In this document: piece after piece, positions 36,927 to 45,441 of the stretch
How the letters are laid out: each line of letters starts with the position of its first letter
Numbering within the stretch: the first letter of the stretch is position 1
Assembly: GCA_934130545.1 (NCBI GenBank)
Contig: CAKOYD010000007.1
Span: 6,062-70,061 of the forward strand
Length of the DNA stretch: 64,000 nt
Source: an uncultured Bacilli bacterium
Lineage (GTDB): Bacteria > Bacillota_I > Bacilli_A > RF39 > UBA660
Direction: 5' to 3'
Notes under the pieces: model-generated
Database searches by the model: none
Told to the model about the DNA's origin: nothing
The model's input: the letters and a program-made list of their open reading frames with translations, nothing else
Position numbers and translations under genes: made by a program

Positions 36927-38576
36927 ATGATAAGTGGAAGTAGTGCTTTTAATGATATATTAGAAAAAAAGTATAAAATATTAAGAACTAGTTTAATATT
37001 GGGTAATTCTAAAAATCGTGATGATTTACTATTACAATTTGAAGATACTGCTAGAAGGGTAGATGATATATATAACAATAGATATTTACAAATTTTAGCT
37101 AGTAAGAAATATCCTACTAAGAACTTGAATGAAGAAGAAGATAGACTTAGAGATTTAATAGATTTTATTAAAAAGAGAGTTTATGATAGAAAGTGTTTTT
37201 TAGATGATTATAAAGAGATTACTTTATATAATTTAGATGGTTTAAAAGATATTAGTGATGAAGATGAATTATCTTTATATGAAAATAGACTTAGTATTAT
37301 TGATGAATATTTATCAAATGTTGATAAGATAGATGTCATTAATAAGCGTATTAGTGAATGTAAAGATGAGTTAGATGAAAAGTATAAAGTAAATGCGGAA
37401 AATCAAGCTCTTGATGTTAAATATGAAGATACTTTATTAGATGAATTTAATAAGATAATATTAGATGATGAATATTATAGTAAGTTAAGTTATGCAGATA
37501 TAGATAAGGAATTAGAAGACTTAGATATAAGTTCTAAAGATAAGAAAGCTACTTTAGATACTTTTATTGCTTCTTATGATGCTTTAGAGAATTCTGGTAT
37601 TGGAGAAGATGAGAAGAATGAGTATAAGTCTTATGTTAGAGATGCTAAAGTAGATTATTATAATGATGTTGAAAAGATATATATATTAAAATTATATAAG
37701 ATGGTTCTTGATAAGAAGACTGAATATAAAGATATATTTAGTAAGAGAGAGAATATTACTAATTTATTAAATGAAAGATTAGTACTTAGAAATGACTTAG
37801 GTATAGATAGTTTTGATGTATTAAGTGGTTTTTATGATATAGTATGTGATCAGTTTGGTGTAGTTAAGGCTCAGAAATATACTATAGAAAGTATCGATAA
37901 TTTAATATTAACTTTAGATGGTTATGAGAATGATTTAAAAGAATTAACTATGAGAAATAGTGATAAAGAAATATTAGATGTGGTATCTGATTATATATTT
38001 GATATTGATAAGAAACCTACTATAGAAGTAGAAGATACTGAAGAAGATGTAGTAGAGGAAGAAGTACCTAAGATTGAAGATATAAAACATTTGGATAATG
38101 AGGTGGTAGCAGTTGAAGATGCTGTTGACTTTGATACTGATGTTGTATCTATGCAAGCTATTGATGTTATGAAAAGAGTAGTTGAAGCTTTAGATATAGA
38201 TAAAGATAATATTATTACAGTTGAGAATAATAAAGATGATATATTCTTAGATGAAGAACCTAAAGTAGAAGAGAAAGAAGATAGTAAGAAGAATATACTT
38301 ACTAAAGAAGTTCCAATGACTGAAGAAGATATATTTAAAGATATTGATCCATTCTTAGATGATAATATGTATGAGAATGATAATGAGAAAGTAAAAGATG
38401 ATACTATGGGATTAGTAATGCCAGATATAGATAAGATAGGTTCAGTTAAACCTACGAATACTTTATCTAAAATAGAAGACATTGCTAGAGATAACAATGA
38501 TTTAGTATTACCTACATTGGGCTTAATTAATAATACTAAAGATGTATCATTAGTGTCTGATAATTATTTATCATAA
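36927..38576 (+). CDS. large acidic coiled-coil cytoplasmic protein
   Basis: A 549 aa protein with no signal or TM. Residues 1-360 are helical with heptad-like charged stretches (RLRDLIDFIKKRVYDRK, LEDLDISSKDKKATLDTFIASYDALE). Residues about 360-500 are a very acidic, low-complexity, probably disordered region (EDTEEDVVEEEVPKIEDIKH, DEEPKVEEKEDSKK). The last 50 residues are more ordered. It lies 64 bp after gamma and has a near-consensus promoter and a terminator. No family recognised. By analogy with cytoskeletal partners of mycoplasma surface machines it might organise the ATPase inside the cell, but that is speculation from position only. Confidence 0.55.
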   Translation: MISGSSAFNDILEKKYKILRTSLILGNSKNRDDLLLQFEDTARRVDDIYNNRYLQILASKKYPTKNLNEEEDRLRDLIDFIKKRVYDRKCFLDDYKEITLYNLDGLKDISDEDELSLYENRLSIIDEYLSNVDKIDVINKRISECKDELDEKYKVNAENQALDVKYEDTLLDEFNKIILDDEYYSKLSYADIDKELEDLDISSKDKKATLDTFIASYDALENSGIGEDEKNEYKSYVRDAKVDYYNDVEKIYILKLYKMVLDKKTEYKDIFSKRENITNLLNERLVLRNDLGIDSFDVLSGFYDIVCDQFGVVKAQKYTIESIDNLILTLDGYENDLKELTMRNSDKEILDVVSDYIFDIDKKPTIEVEDTEEDVVEEEVPKIEDIKHLDNEVVAVEDAVDFDTDVVSMQAIDVMKRVVEALDIDKDNIITVENNKDDIFLDEEPKVEEKEDSKKNILTKEVPMTEEDIFKDIDPFLDDNMYENDNEKVKDDTMGLVMPDIDKIGSVKPTNTLSKIEDIARDNNDLVLPTLGLINNTKDVSLVSDNYLS

Positions 38577-38586
38577 TATAAATTAT

Positions 38587-38622
38587 AAGTGTATAGTCTA
38601 GATGATTATATGCTTTTTTTTG
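38587..38622 (+). terminator. terminator after the coiled-coil protein
   Basis: AAGTGTATAGTC (38587-38598) pairs with GATTATATGCTT (38604-38615) using three G-T pairs, then a run of T. Confidence 0.75.
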
Positions 38623-38710
38623 TTATGTAATAAAGTTGTTTGCTAGGAGTTACTTTTGTTGAAATAGTAATTATAGTTTGATATGATGTATTTATATAGT
38701 TAGATAAAAA

Positions 38711-38729
38711 GGTGCGACATTGTCGCACC
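38711..38729. repeat. 19 bp odd palindrome, copy 1 (DUF1016-associated)
   Basis: GGTGCGACATTGTCGCACC, 9 bp arms around one central base, flanked by AAAAA and AATTG. It shares arms and flanks with the in-gene palindrome at 39097-39115, apart from compensated base changes. Confidence 0.85.
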
Positions 38730-38745
38730 AATTGTTTGGTTAAAA

Positions 38746-38764
38746 GGTGCCCCAGTGGGGCACC
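38746..38764. repeat. 19 bp odd palindrome, copy 2
   Basis: GGTGCCCCAGTGGGGCACC, perfect 9+1+9 palindrome, preceded by AAAA and followed by TATTG. Its centre is 35 bp from the centre of copy 1. Confidence 0.85.
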
Positions 38765-38796
38765 TATTGTATGAGAATGTAATTATTTATTAAAAA

Positions 38797-38815
38797 GTGT
38801 CGACAGTGTCGGCAT
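38797..38815. repeat. 19 bp odd palindrome, copy 3 (imperfect)
   Basis: GTGTCGACAGTGTCGGCAT, the same layout with G-T pairs in the arms, flanked by AAAAA and AATTG. Its centre is 51 bp from the centre of copy 2; it lies just before the nuclease gene. Confidence 0.7.
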
Positions 38816-38844
38816 AATTGAAACTTGTAAAAGGGAGGTTTTGT

Positions 38845-39729
38845 ATGGATTATTATGATGAGATAAAGAACGAATTAATAAGCAATGAAATAAATAGAAA
38901 AGTTAAAAATTATTCTATAAATAGAAGTGATTTAAATGCTTATTATAATGTTGGAAAAATGTTAAGTGAGGCAGGTAAATGTTATGGTGAGGGAATTATT
39001 AAGGAGTATTCCAAAAAATTAACAGAAGAGTTGGGGAAAGGATATACAGTATCAAACTTAAAACGTTTTAGGCAATTTTATATTTTAGTTGAAAAAGGTG
39101 CCACACTGTGGCACCAATTGAGCTGGAGCCATTATAGGGAGTTAATTCCATTAAATGATATTAATAAAATAAATTATTATATTATTCAAATATCAAAAAG
39201 AAATCTTTCAAAGAGGCAACTTATCGAGATAATTAAATCTAATGAATATGAAAGATTAGATGATGAAACTAAAAATAAGTTAATTAACGGAAAAGAAACG
39301 AGTGTGGTAGATTTTGTTAAGAATCCAATAGTAATTAAGAATAAATATAATTATGAAGATATATCAGAGAAGATGTTGCAAAGATTAATATTAGAAGATA
39401 TTTCTTCATTTATGAAAGAGTTAGGTAATGGTTTTAGTTTTATAGATAGTGAATATAAAATAAAATTAGGAGATAGATATAATTATATAGATTTATTACT
39501 ATTTAATATAGAGTTTAATTGTTATGTAGTAGTAGAACTTAAAGTATGTGAATTAAGGAAAGAATATATAGGACAAATAGAGGTATATATGAATTATATA
39601 GATAGAAATATTAAGAAAATTAGTCAGGATAAAACTATAGGTATAATTATATGTAAAAAGAATAATAAGTATGTTATTGAATATTGTAGTGATAATAGAA
39701 TAATATCAAGGGAATATATACTAGTATAA
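38845..39729 (+). CDS. DUF1016/YhcG-family PDDEXK nuclease
   Basis: The ATG at 38845 follows AAGGGAGG. The 294 aa protein has an N-terminal DUF1016 helical domain (about residues 1-150, with GKGYTVSNLKRFRQFY and QLSWSHYRELI) and a C-terminal PDDEXK nuclease domain (about 180-290) with Asp in YNYIDLLLF, the E-x-K pair in VVVELKVCEL and the following Gln in IGQIEVYMNYID. All catalytic residues are present. Residues 85-91 (GATLWHQ) are encoded by a perfect 19 bp palindrome using GC-rich codons unlike the rest of the gene, and related palindromes lie upstream. The family is often mobile or linked to restriction modules; its precise role is not established. Confidence 0.85.
   Translation: MDYYDEIKNELISNEINRKVKNYSINRSDLNAYYNVGKMLSEAGKCYGEGIIKEYSKKLTEELGKGYTVSNLKRFRQFYILVEKGATLWHQLSWSHYRELIPLNDINKINYYIIQISKRNLSKRQLIEIIKSNEYERLDDETKNKLINGKETSVVDFVKNPIVIKNKYNYEDISEKMLQRLILEDISSFMKELGNGFSFIDSEYKIKLGDRYNYIDLLLFNIEFNCYVVVELKVCELRKEYIGQIEVYMNYIDRNIKKISQDKTIGIIICKKNNKYVIEYCSDNRIISREYILV
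39097..39115. repeat. 19 bp odd palindrome inside the DUF1016 gene, copy 4
   Basis: GGTGCCACACTGTGGCACC, perfect 9+1+9 palindrome, flanked by AAAAA and AATTG exactly as copy 1. It encodes GATLWHQ of the conserved DUF1016 motif. Confidence 0.85.
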
Positions 39730-39784
39730 TCTATAAGTTTATGCTAGGTGCGAAAAAAAATATTCTAAAAATGAAAAATATGTA

Positions 39785-39813
39785 TTGCATTTTATCTAAT
39801 AATTTGCTATTAT
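39785..39813 (+). promoter_or_regulatory. promoter of exported protein, shared type A
   Basis: TTGCAT (39785-39790), 17 bp and TATTAT (39808-39813). Boxes, spacer and the GTAAAGGAGGATA ribosome binding region are nearly the same as those at 40582-40630. Confidence 0.75.
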
Positions 39814-39842
39814 TATTATTGTAAAGGAGGATAAGAAAAGAT

Positions 39843-40514
39843 ATGGAAAATAATAATGGAAGAGGAATATTTTACGGAGTAATGGGAGTTGCTACTTTAG
39901 TAGTTGCTATAGTAGGTGCTACATTTGCATACTTCGCTGCTAGTACTACTGGTAATGAAGGTGCTGTAGCTGCTAATTCAGCTAAAGTTTTTGGTACATT
40001 GGAAATCACTCAAGATGGACAATATGTTGCTCCAGACTTAATTCCAGCTGCTCCTGAAACAGTTGTTTCTTCTTTTGCACAAGACAAAGATGGCGCTGGT
40101 AATAAAGGTAAATGCCGTGGAGCTAGTCAGGCTAACCATGATGGTAACTATGGTATGTGTAGTTATTATACTTTCACAGTTAAGAATACATCTGATGTTG
40201 CTACTACAGTATATTTATCATTAAAGACTGATACTAATACATTTGATGAAAGTTTCAAGTATTGTGTATATGAAGGCGATACTACTGCAACACCAACACA
40301 AACTTGCAAAGCTGTTCCTACTTCAGAAGAACAATTTACTACAGTAAATTTAGCTGCTACTAATGGTACTAAACAATATACAATAGTGTTATATTATGAA
40401 AATACTGCAGTTGACCAAACAGAAGCTGGTTCTGGCCGAGCTTATACTGGTACTGTTAAAGCTAGTACATCTTCTGGTGAAAACAAGATCGTTGGTTACA
40501 TCGCTGGAGCTTAA
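39843..40514 (+). CDS. SipW-type exported protein, TasA/camelysin-like, probably highly expressed
   Basis: A 223 aa protein. The signal segment (about residues 10-30) ends in VAIVGATFAYFAAST, the classic SipW-type end. The mature part has Cys pairs (GKCRGAS...YGMCSYYTF and KYCVYEG...QTCKAV) and the conserved C-x(n)-C-[SAT]-x-Y-x-F-T-V-x-N signature seen in several paralogues here. Codon use is rich in TTC, AAC and GAC compared with neighbours, resembling tuf, so strong expression is likely. It has its own promoter and terminator. It may be a main subunit of a surface fibre (inference from TasA and camelysin). The paralogue follows at 40639 under a near-identical promoter. Confidence 0.75.
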   Translation: MENNNGRGIFYGVMGVATLVVAIVGATFAYFAASTTGNEGAVAANSAKVFGTLEITQDGQYVAPDLIPAAPETVVSSFAQDKDGAGNKGKCRGASQANHDGNYGMCSYYTFTVKNTSDVATTVYLSLKTDTNTFDESFKYCVYEGDTTATPTQTCKAVPTSEEQFTTVNLAATNGTKQYTIVLYYENTAVDQTEAGSGRAYTGTVKASTSSGENKIVGYIAGA

Positions 40515-40533
40515 TAAAAATATAACAATTTTT

Positions 40534-40562
40534 AAAGAACGATTAAGGTCGTTCTTTTTTTC
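40534..40562 (+). terminator. terminator
   Basis: AAAGAACGA (40534-40542) pairs with TCGTTCTTT (40549-40557), then T-rich sequence. Confidence 0.85.
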
Positions 40563-40581
40563 TATATAATGAAAATTAGTA

Positions 40582-40610
40582 TTGCATTTTGTCTAATTTT
40601 TTGTTATTAT
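40582..40610 (+). promoter_or_regulatory. promoter of exported protein, shared type A
   Basis: TTGCAT (40582-40587), 17 bp and TATTAT (40605-40610), nearly identical to the promoter at 39785-39813. Confidence 0.75.
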
Positions 40611-40638
40611 TAGTATAGTAAAGGAGGATATGAATAAT

Positions 40639-41325
40639 ATGGATGAAACTAGAGGAAGGGATATATTTTTAGGAGTTATTGGTGTTCTTACACTAATTGT
40701 TGCTATAGTAGGTGCAACATTTGCTTACTTTAGTACACAAGTTAATAGTGCTGCTAATTCAGTTAATGTAACTTCTTACCAATTTGCTACTTCATTAGCA
40801 TTTAAAGAAGTTTATCCTACAAAAGAACATAAGGCTTTAATCCCACTTGATTCAGAAACTAAAAATGGAGATGTTACTTATTTAGATAAGGCTTTATCTG
40901 AGGGTTGCGTAGATGCTAAAGGATATCAAGTTTGTGCTGTTTATGAAGCTGTTTTAACTAATACTGCTGATGATGTTGTTTTAACTCCAACATTTGATGT
41001 AAGTGCAAATGGTTTTGTTAATGAAGCTGGAAATTCTAATATGTATGCTTTATTAGCTTCTGCAAATGGTTCTGAGGAAACTCCAACTGCATTTACTTAT
41101 AATAGAGCAAATGCTACTAATGTTATTGCAGCATCAAATCCATTAACTTATAATGGTCAAACAACTGTTACAGTAACTGGTGGACAAACTGCAAAGTATT
41201 ATTTAATTCTTTGGTTAGAGAATCTTAATGAATCTCAACCAGATATGAATAAGACTTTAACTGGACAAATCACATTTAGTTCAGAAGGCGGAGCTCAATT
41301 AAAAGCTGAATTCAATTTTAATTAA
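40639..41325 (+). CDS. SipW-type exported protein, TasA/camelysin-like
   Basis: The ATG at 40639 is preferred over one at 40630 because its distance from AAGGAGG matches that in the paralogue at 39843. The 228 aa protein has a signal segment ending in VAIVGATFAYFSTQ, nearly identical to that paralogue. The mature part has a Cys pair (EGCVDAKGYQVCAVYEAVLTN) in the conserved signature, and a late YYLILWLENLNESQPDMNKTLTGQITF block that matches ...IVMWLKEINEDQTELDGNKTFKATINV of the protein at 44031. Codons are again less AT-biased. A structural surface protein is the best guess. It is closed by a UUCG-loop terminator. Confidence 0.75.
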   Translation: MDETRGRDIFLGVIGVLTLIVAIVGATFAYFSTQVNSAANSVNVTSYQFATSLAFKEVYPTKEHKALIPLDSETKNGDVTYLDKALSEGCVDAKGYQVCAVYEAVLTNTADDVVLTPTFDVSANGFVNEAGNSNMYALLASANGSEETPTAFTYNRANATNVIAASNPLTYNGQTTVTVTGGQTAKYYLILWLENLNESQPDMNKTLTGQITFSSEGGAQLKAEFNFN

Positions 41326-41328
41326 AAG

Positions 41329-41351
41329 AACATACTTCGGTATGTTTTTTT
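41329..41351 (+). terminator. UUCG tetraloop terminator
   Basis: AACATAC (41329-41335), TTCG loop, GTATGTT (41340-41346), T run. Confidence 0.9.
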
Positions 41352-41383
41352 ATGCTAAATGTGTAAAAAATATGTCTTCTTAT

Positions 41384-41412
41384 TTGCCAAGTTAAGTAAA
41401 ATATGATAAACT
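41384..41412 (+). promoter_or_regulatory. promoter of parC
   Basis: TTGCCA (41384-41389), 17 bp and TAAACT (41407-41412). The expected transcript start near 41419 supports the ATG at 41430 as the parC start. Confidence 0.5.
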
Positions 41413-41429
41413 AAGTTATGGTGATAAGC

Positions 41430-43928
41430 ATGGAAGAAGTACTTAAGAGAATATATGATTATTCATTGGAAGAGATTATGGGTGAGAGATTTGGAAAATA
41501 TTCTAAATACATTATTCAAGATAGAGCTATTCCTGATGTTCGTGATGGTTTAAAACCAGTTCAGAGAAGAATCTTATATTCTATGTATAAAGAAAAAAAC
41601 ACTTTTGATAAACCATATAAAAAATCTGCTAGAGCAGTTGGTGATGTTATGGGTAAATATCATCCACATGGTGATTCTTCTATTTATGATGCTATTGTAA
41701 GAATGAGTCAAGATTGGAAGATGAAAGCACCTTTTATTGATATGCAGGGTAATAATGGTTCGATTGATGGTGACCCTCCAGCTGCGTCTCGTTATACAGA
41801 AGCTAGATTATCTAAAATTAGTAATGAAATGTTAAAAGATATAGATAAAGATACGGTAGTGTTTGCGCCTAACTATGATGATACTTTGTTAGAACCGACA
41901 GTATTACCGGCTAGATTTCCTAACTTACTTGTTAATGGTACGACAGGTATTTCGGCTGGTTATGCTACTAACATTCCGCCACATAATTTATGTGAGGTAA
42001 TAGATGCTACAATATATCGTATGGATAATCCTAATTGTCGATTAGATACTATTATGAACTTTATTAAGGGTCCTGATTTTCCTACCGGAGCAATTGTTGA
42101 GGGTATTGATGGTATTAAGAGTGCTTATGAAAATGGTCGTGGGAAGATTGTTATTAAATCTAAGACTATTGTTGATAAAAATAAGATTATTATTACAGAA
42201 ATACCTTATGAGGTTAATAAGCAATTACTTGTTAAGAAGATTGATGAACTTCGCTATGAAAAGAAATTAGATGGTATTGTTGAGATAAGAGATGAATCTG
42301 ATAAGAATGGTTTACAAATTACTATTGAACTTAAGAAGGATGCTAATAGTCAGAATATTTTAAATTATTTATATAAGAATACTGAATTACAAATAAGTTA
42401 TAATTTTAATATGATTGCAATAGTTAATCGTCGACCAGAACAATTAGGTATTTTAAGAATGTTAGATGCTTATATAGTTCATCAGAAACAAGTTGTTACT
42501 AAGAGAACGAAGTTTGATTTGGATCATGCTTCAGCTAGATTTCATATTGTTGAAGGTTTAATTAAGGCAATATCTATATTAGATGAAGTTATTAAAGTTA
42601 TTAGATCTAGTAAAGATAGAGGAGATTCTATTGATAATTTAGTTAAGAAGTTTGATTTTACTTTAGAACAAGCAACAGCTATTGTAGATATGAGATTATA
42701 TAGATTATCTAATACAGATATAGTGGCTTTACAAGAAGAGAAAGATAATTTAATTAAGATAATGAATGCTTTAAATGAGATACTTGGTAGTGAGGATAAA
42801 CTTAAGAATGTTATTAAAGAAGAGCTTCGTAAGATTAGAAGAGAATATGGTGTAGCTAGAAAGACAGAGATTAGGGAACAGATAGAGGATATTAAAATAG
42901 ATAATACTTCAATGTTACCTAAAGAAGATGTTATTGTGGCTATTACTAAAGATGGTTATGTTAAGAGAGTTTCTTTAAGAAGTTATAATGCTAATGATGA
43001 GACAGGTTTAAAAGAAAATGATTATATTATTGGTTTATATAATATTAATACGTTAAATGTTATATTAGTGTTTACTGATTTAGGTAACTATTTATATTTA
43101 CCAGTTTATGAGATACCTGAGGCTAAATGGAAAGACTTTGGTAAGCATTTAAGTAATATTATTGGTATGCAAGAGAGCGAGAAGATAATAGGTGCTATGC
43201 CAGTATATGACTTTGATGAAGATAGATATATTGTTTCATTTACGAAGAATGGTATGGTTAAGAGAACTAAATTAAGTGATTTTAAGGTTCAGAGATATAC
43301 TAAAGAAATTAATATGATGAACTTAAAAGATGAGGATAGGGTAATTAATGTTGATTATTCTAATTTAAGTGAAGTATTTGTGGCTACTAAGAATGGATAT
43401 GGTCTTTGGTATAATACTAGTGAGATTAGTGTTGTTGGTATTAGGGCATCTGGTGTTAAATCTATTAATTTAAAGAATGATGAAGTAGTTAGTTCATATT
43501 TATTTAGTCCTAGTGAAGAGTATATTACAGTTATTACTGATAAGGGTACTGGTAAGAGACTTAAATTAACAGAAATAGATAAGACTACTAGGGGTAATCG
43601 TGGTTTACTTTTGATGAAAGAGATTAAGAGTAATCCTAGTAAGATAGTATCTACTTATATTATGAATGGTAAGAATGAGATTATTATATCTACTGATAAA
43701 GAAAATAAGCAATTAAAACTTACTGAGATACCTATTATGGATAGAGCTAGTAATGGTTCATATGTTGTTAAAGATAAAGCTAATTGTTCTTATAAAGTTA
43801 TTAATTTAACTAATAAAGATGATTATATTATTAAAGAAAGTGATGTTGTTATACCTTCTAGTAAGATGTCTTTAAAAGAAGTTGATGAATCAATTGCTAG
43901 TATAAATGATATATTAAAGAAATATTAG
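41430..43928 (+). CDS. parC: DNA topoisomerase IV subunit A
   Basis: ParC cuts and rejoins DNA in the decatenating topoisomerase IV. The ATG at 41430 has GGTGAT 5 bp upstream; an ATG at 41418 lies at the expected transcript start and has no ribosome binding site. The 832 aa product shows RAIPDVRDGLKPVQRRILY, the quinolone region KYHPHGDSSIYDAIVRM (wild-type Ser; Asp where many have Glu) and the catalytic Tyr in AASRYTEARLS. GNNGSIDGDPPAA is ParC-type rather than GyrA-type. The C-terminal domain has beta-pinwheel repeats. parE is not adjacent, which is unusual, and the gene is embedded among exported-protein genes. Confidence 0.93.
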   Translation: MEEVLKRIYDYSLEEIMGERFGKYSKYIIQDRAIPDVRDGLKPVQRRILYSMYKEKNTFDKPYKKSARAVGDVMGKYHPHGDSSIYDAIVRMSQDWKMKAPFIDMQGNNGSIDGDPPAASRYTEARLSKISNEMLKDIDKDTVVFAPNYDDTLLEPTVLPARFPNLLVNGTTGISAGYATNIPPHNLCEVIDATIYRMDNPNCRLDTIMNFIKGPDFPTGAIVEGIDGIKSAYENGRGKIVIKSKTIVDKNKIIITEIPYEVNKQLLVKKIDELRYEKKLDGIVEIRDESDKNGLQITIELKKDANSQNILNYLYKNTELQISYNFNMIAIVNRRPEQLGILRMLDAYIVHQKQVVTKRTKFDLDHASARFHIVEGLIKAISILDEVIKVIRSSKDRGDSIDNLVKKFDFTLEQATAIVDMRLYRLSNTDIVALQEEKDNLIKIMNALNEILGSEDKLKNVIKEELRKIRREYGVARKTEIREQIEDIKIDNTSMLPKEDVIVAITKDGYVKRVSLRSYNANDETGLKENDYIIGLYNINTLNVILVFTDLGNYLYLPVYEIPEAKWKDFGKHLSNIIGMQESEKIIGAMPVYDFDEDRYIVSFTKNGMVKRTKLSDFKVQRYTKEINMMNLKDEDRVINVDYSNLSEVFVATKNGYGLWYNTSEISVVGIRASGVKSINLKNDEVVSSYLFSPSEEYITVITDKGTGKRLKLTEIDKTTRGNRGLLLMKEIKSNPSKIVSTYIMNGKNEIIISTDKENKQLKLTEIPIMDRASNGSYVVKDKANCSYKVINLTNKDDYIIKESDVVIPSSKMSLKEVDESIASINDILKKY

Positions 43929-43955
43929 AATCAAATTTATTTTGGTTCTTTTTTG
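43927..43955 (+). terminator. terminator of parC
   Basis: AGAATCAAA (43927-43935) pairs with TTTGGTTCT (43941-43949), then T6; it overlaps the parC stop codon. Confidence 0.8.
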
Positions 43956-43964
43956 ATATAGTAA

Positions 43965-43993
43965 TTGATTTTTTTACTCGATTTTGGTATTAT
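43965..43993 (+). promoter_or_regulatory. promoter of the three-gene exported-protein unit
   Basis: TTGATT (43965-43970), 17 bp ending in TGG, and TATTAT (43988-43993). Confidence 0.6.
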
Positions 43994-44030
43994 TATAATA
44001 GATGGTAGAATAGGTAAAGAGGTGTTGTCT

Positions 44031-44747
44031 ATGAATTGGGATAATGATAAGAAGAAAATGCTATTTTATACAATATTTGGCGTTGCTATATTAATAATGG
44101 TAGTGGTAGGTGCAACATATGCTTTCATTGAGGCAGTAGTTTCTAGTGGTGATAATTCAGTTAATGTAGATTCATTAGATGTTAGTTTATTACTTGAAGA
44201 AGATACTAGTTATATTAAGTCTAATCTTTATCCTGCTACTGAAGATGTTGTTAATGATAGTGTTTTAAAGACTGGGGAAGATAAATGTTTAAATGGAGAT
44301 CGTGAAGTATGTAGTGCTTATACATTTACAGTTATTAATCCATCATTCCAATCACCAGTACCTATTACTATGACTTTAAATCCTATTGAGGGGAATAATG
44401 AGTTTCATAACTTATATTATCGAGTATATCGTGTTATAAAAGATAGTAATGGTATAGTACAGTATACTGAGGTTATTCCTTCAACTAAGCTTAATTATCA
44501 AGATTATAGTGCGATTGTTTTAGATAAACTTGATACTTATATTCCAGCCAGTACAAATACGACTAGAGGGGAAGTTAGTTATGAGATTGTTATGTGGTTA
44601 AAAGAGATTAATGAAGATCAGACTGAACTAGACGGTAATAAAACATTTAAGGCTACTATTAATGTTAGTAGTGGTTATAAAGGAGTTAAGGGATTGCAAG
44701 CTAGTTTCTTATTTAATAGTGATGATGATTTAAGTTCTAAAGATTAA
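44031..44747 (+). CDS. SipW-type exported protein, TasA/camelysin-like
   Basis: The start is placed at the ATG at 44031 (GAGGTG upstream), although the frame is open further upstream. The 238 aa protein has a signal segment (about residues 11-30) ending in VVVGATYAFIEAVVSS. The mature part begins with SVNVDSLDVSLLLEED and carries the conserved DKCLNGDREVCSAYTFTVINPS Cys-pair signature and the late YEIVMWLKEINEDQTELDGNKTFKATINV block. It is the first gene of a three-gene unit of paralogues (44031, 44768, 45442). The order of several different subunits suggests a mixed fibre or a set of major and minor subunits; this is inference. Confidence 0.72.
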   Translation: MNWDNDKKKMLFYTIFGVAILIMVVVGATYAFIEAVVSSGDNSVNVDSLDVSLLLEEDTSYIKSNLYPATEDVVNDSVLKTGEDKCLNGDREVCSAYTFTVINPSFQSPVPITMTLNPIEGNNEFHNLYYRVYRVIKDSNGIVQYTEVIPSTKLNYQDYSAIVLDKLDTYIPASTNTTRGEVSYEIVMWLKEINEDQTELDGNKTFKATINVSSGYKGVKGLQASFLFNSDDDLSSKD

Positions 44748-44767
44748 CTATAAAGAAGGTGATATAA

Positions 44768-45436
44768 ATGAATAATGGAAAGAAATATACTACTAATTTG
44801 TTAATATATGTGTTTGTTATTTCTGGTTTATTTATTAGTTTGTTGGGTGCAACATTATCTTATTATTTAGTTATGGTTTCAAGCAATAGTGTTAATGCCA
44901 CAGCGGCTTATATTAAGTTAAATTATACTGATGGTAAGACGGTATCAATGAATAGTGTTATTCCTGGTAATTTTAAAGAAGTAGATGCGGCTTACCGTCG
45001 TACTGATGGTAAACAATGTTTAGATATTAATGATAAAGAAGTGTGTACGGTGTATGGTTTTACAATTGAAAATATTGGGGATAAAGCTAATTTTGTAGCG
45101 TATTTAAGAAGTAATGTAAATGAATTTTCGCAACTTAGTTATGCTTTCTATAAACTTGATGATAATGATAATCCTACTTTAGTATATCCAGTTAATGGTA
45201 GTAGTAATTTACTAGTGGCTAGTAGAAAGGATACTTCATTGTTTGGTTATGATAGTAATGGAAAACCTAATACTTTTTCACTTAGTAAGGATGATGGACC
45301 GAAGAGATATGAAATAGTATTATATATAAATAATTTAGATAAGTTTCAGGTTGAAGAGATGGGAAAGAAATTTTCTGGTTCAGTAATAATTCAACTAGTA
45401 AATTATAATGGTAATATTGTAATAGAAGATAGGTGA
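44768..45436 (+). CDS. SipW-type exported protein, TasA/camelysin-like
   Basis: A 222 aa protein with AAGGTGAT upstream of its ATG. Its signal segment ends in SLLGATLSYYLVMVSSNS. The conserved signature reads KQCLDINDKEVCTVYGFTIENIGD, with the same Cys spacing as its neighbour at 44031. A late YEIVLYINNLDKFQVEEMGKKFSGSVIIQL block corresponds to the GKxFxxxI strand of the family. It is the second gene of the unit and lies a few bases before the third. No enzymatic motif is visible, and the family-level role is structural (inferred). Confidence 0.7.
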   Translation: MNNGKKYTTNLLIYVFVISGLFISLLGATLSYYLVMVSSNSVNATAAYIKLNYTDGKTVSMNSVIPGNFKEVDAAYRRTDGKQCLDINDKEVCTVYGFTIENIGDKANFVAYLRSNVNEFSQLSYAFYKLDDNDNPTLVYPVNGSSNLLVASRKDTSLFGYDSNGKPNTFSLSKDDGPKRYEIVLYINNLDKFQVEEMGKKFSGSVIIQLVNYNGNIVIEDR

Positions 45437-45441
45437 TGTTT

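Noticed and set aside
37991..38497. Minus-strand reading frame of 168 codons
   Set aside because: It lies opposite the acidic repeat part of the coiled-coil gene; Ser-rich shadow translation with no ribosome binding site.
38711..38815. CRISPR array
   Set aside because: Only three short palindromes with unequal spacing and differing arms, no spacers of constant length and no cas genes.
38587..38815. All hairpins here are transcription terminators
   Set aside because: Only 38587-38622 has a T run. The three palindromes have one-base centres, GC-rich arms and no T tract.
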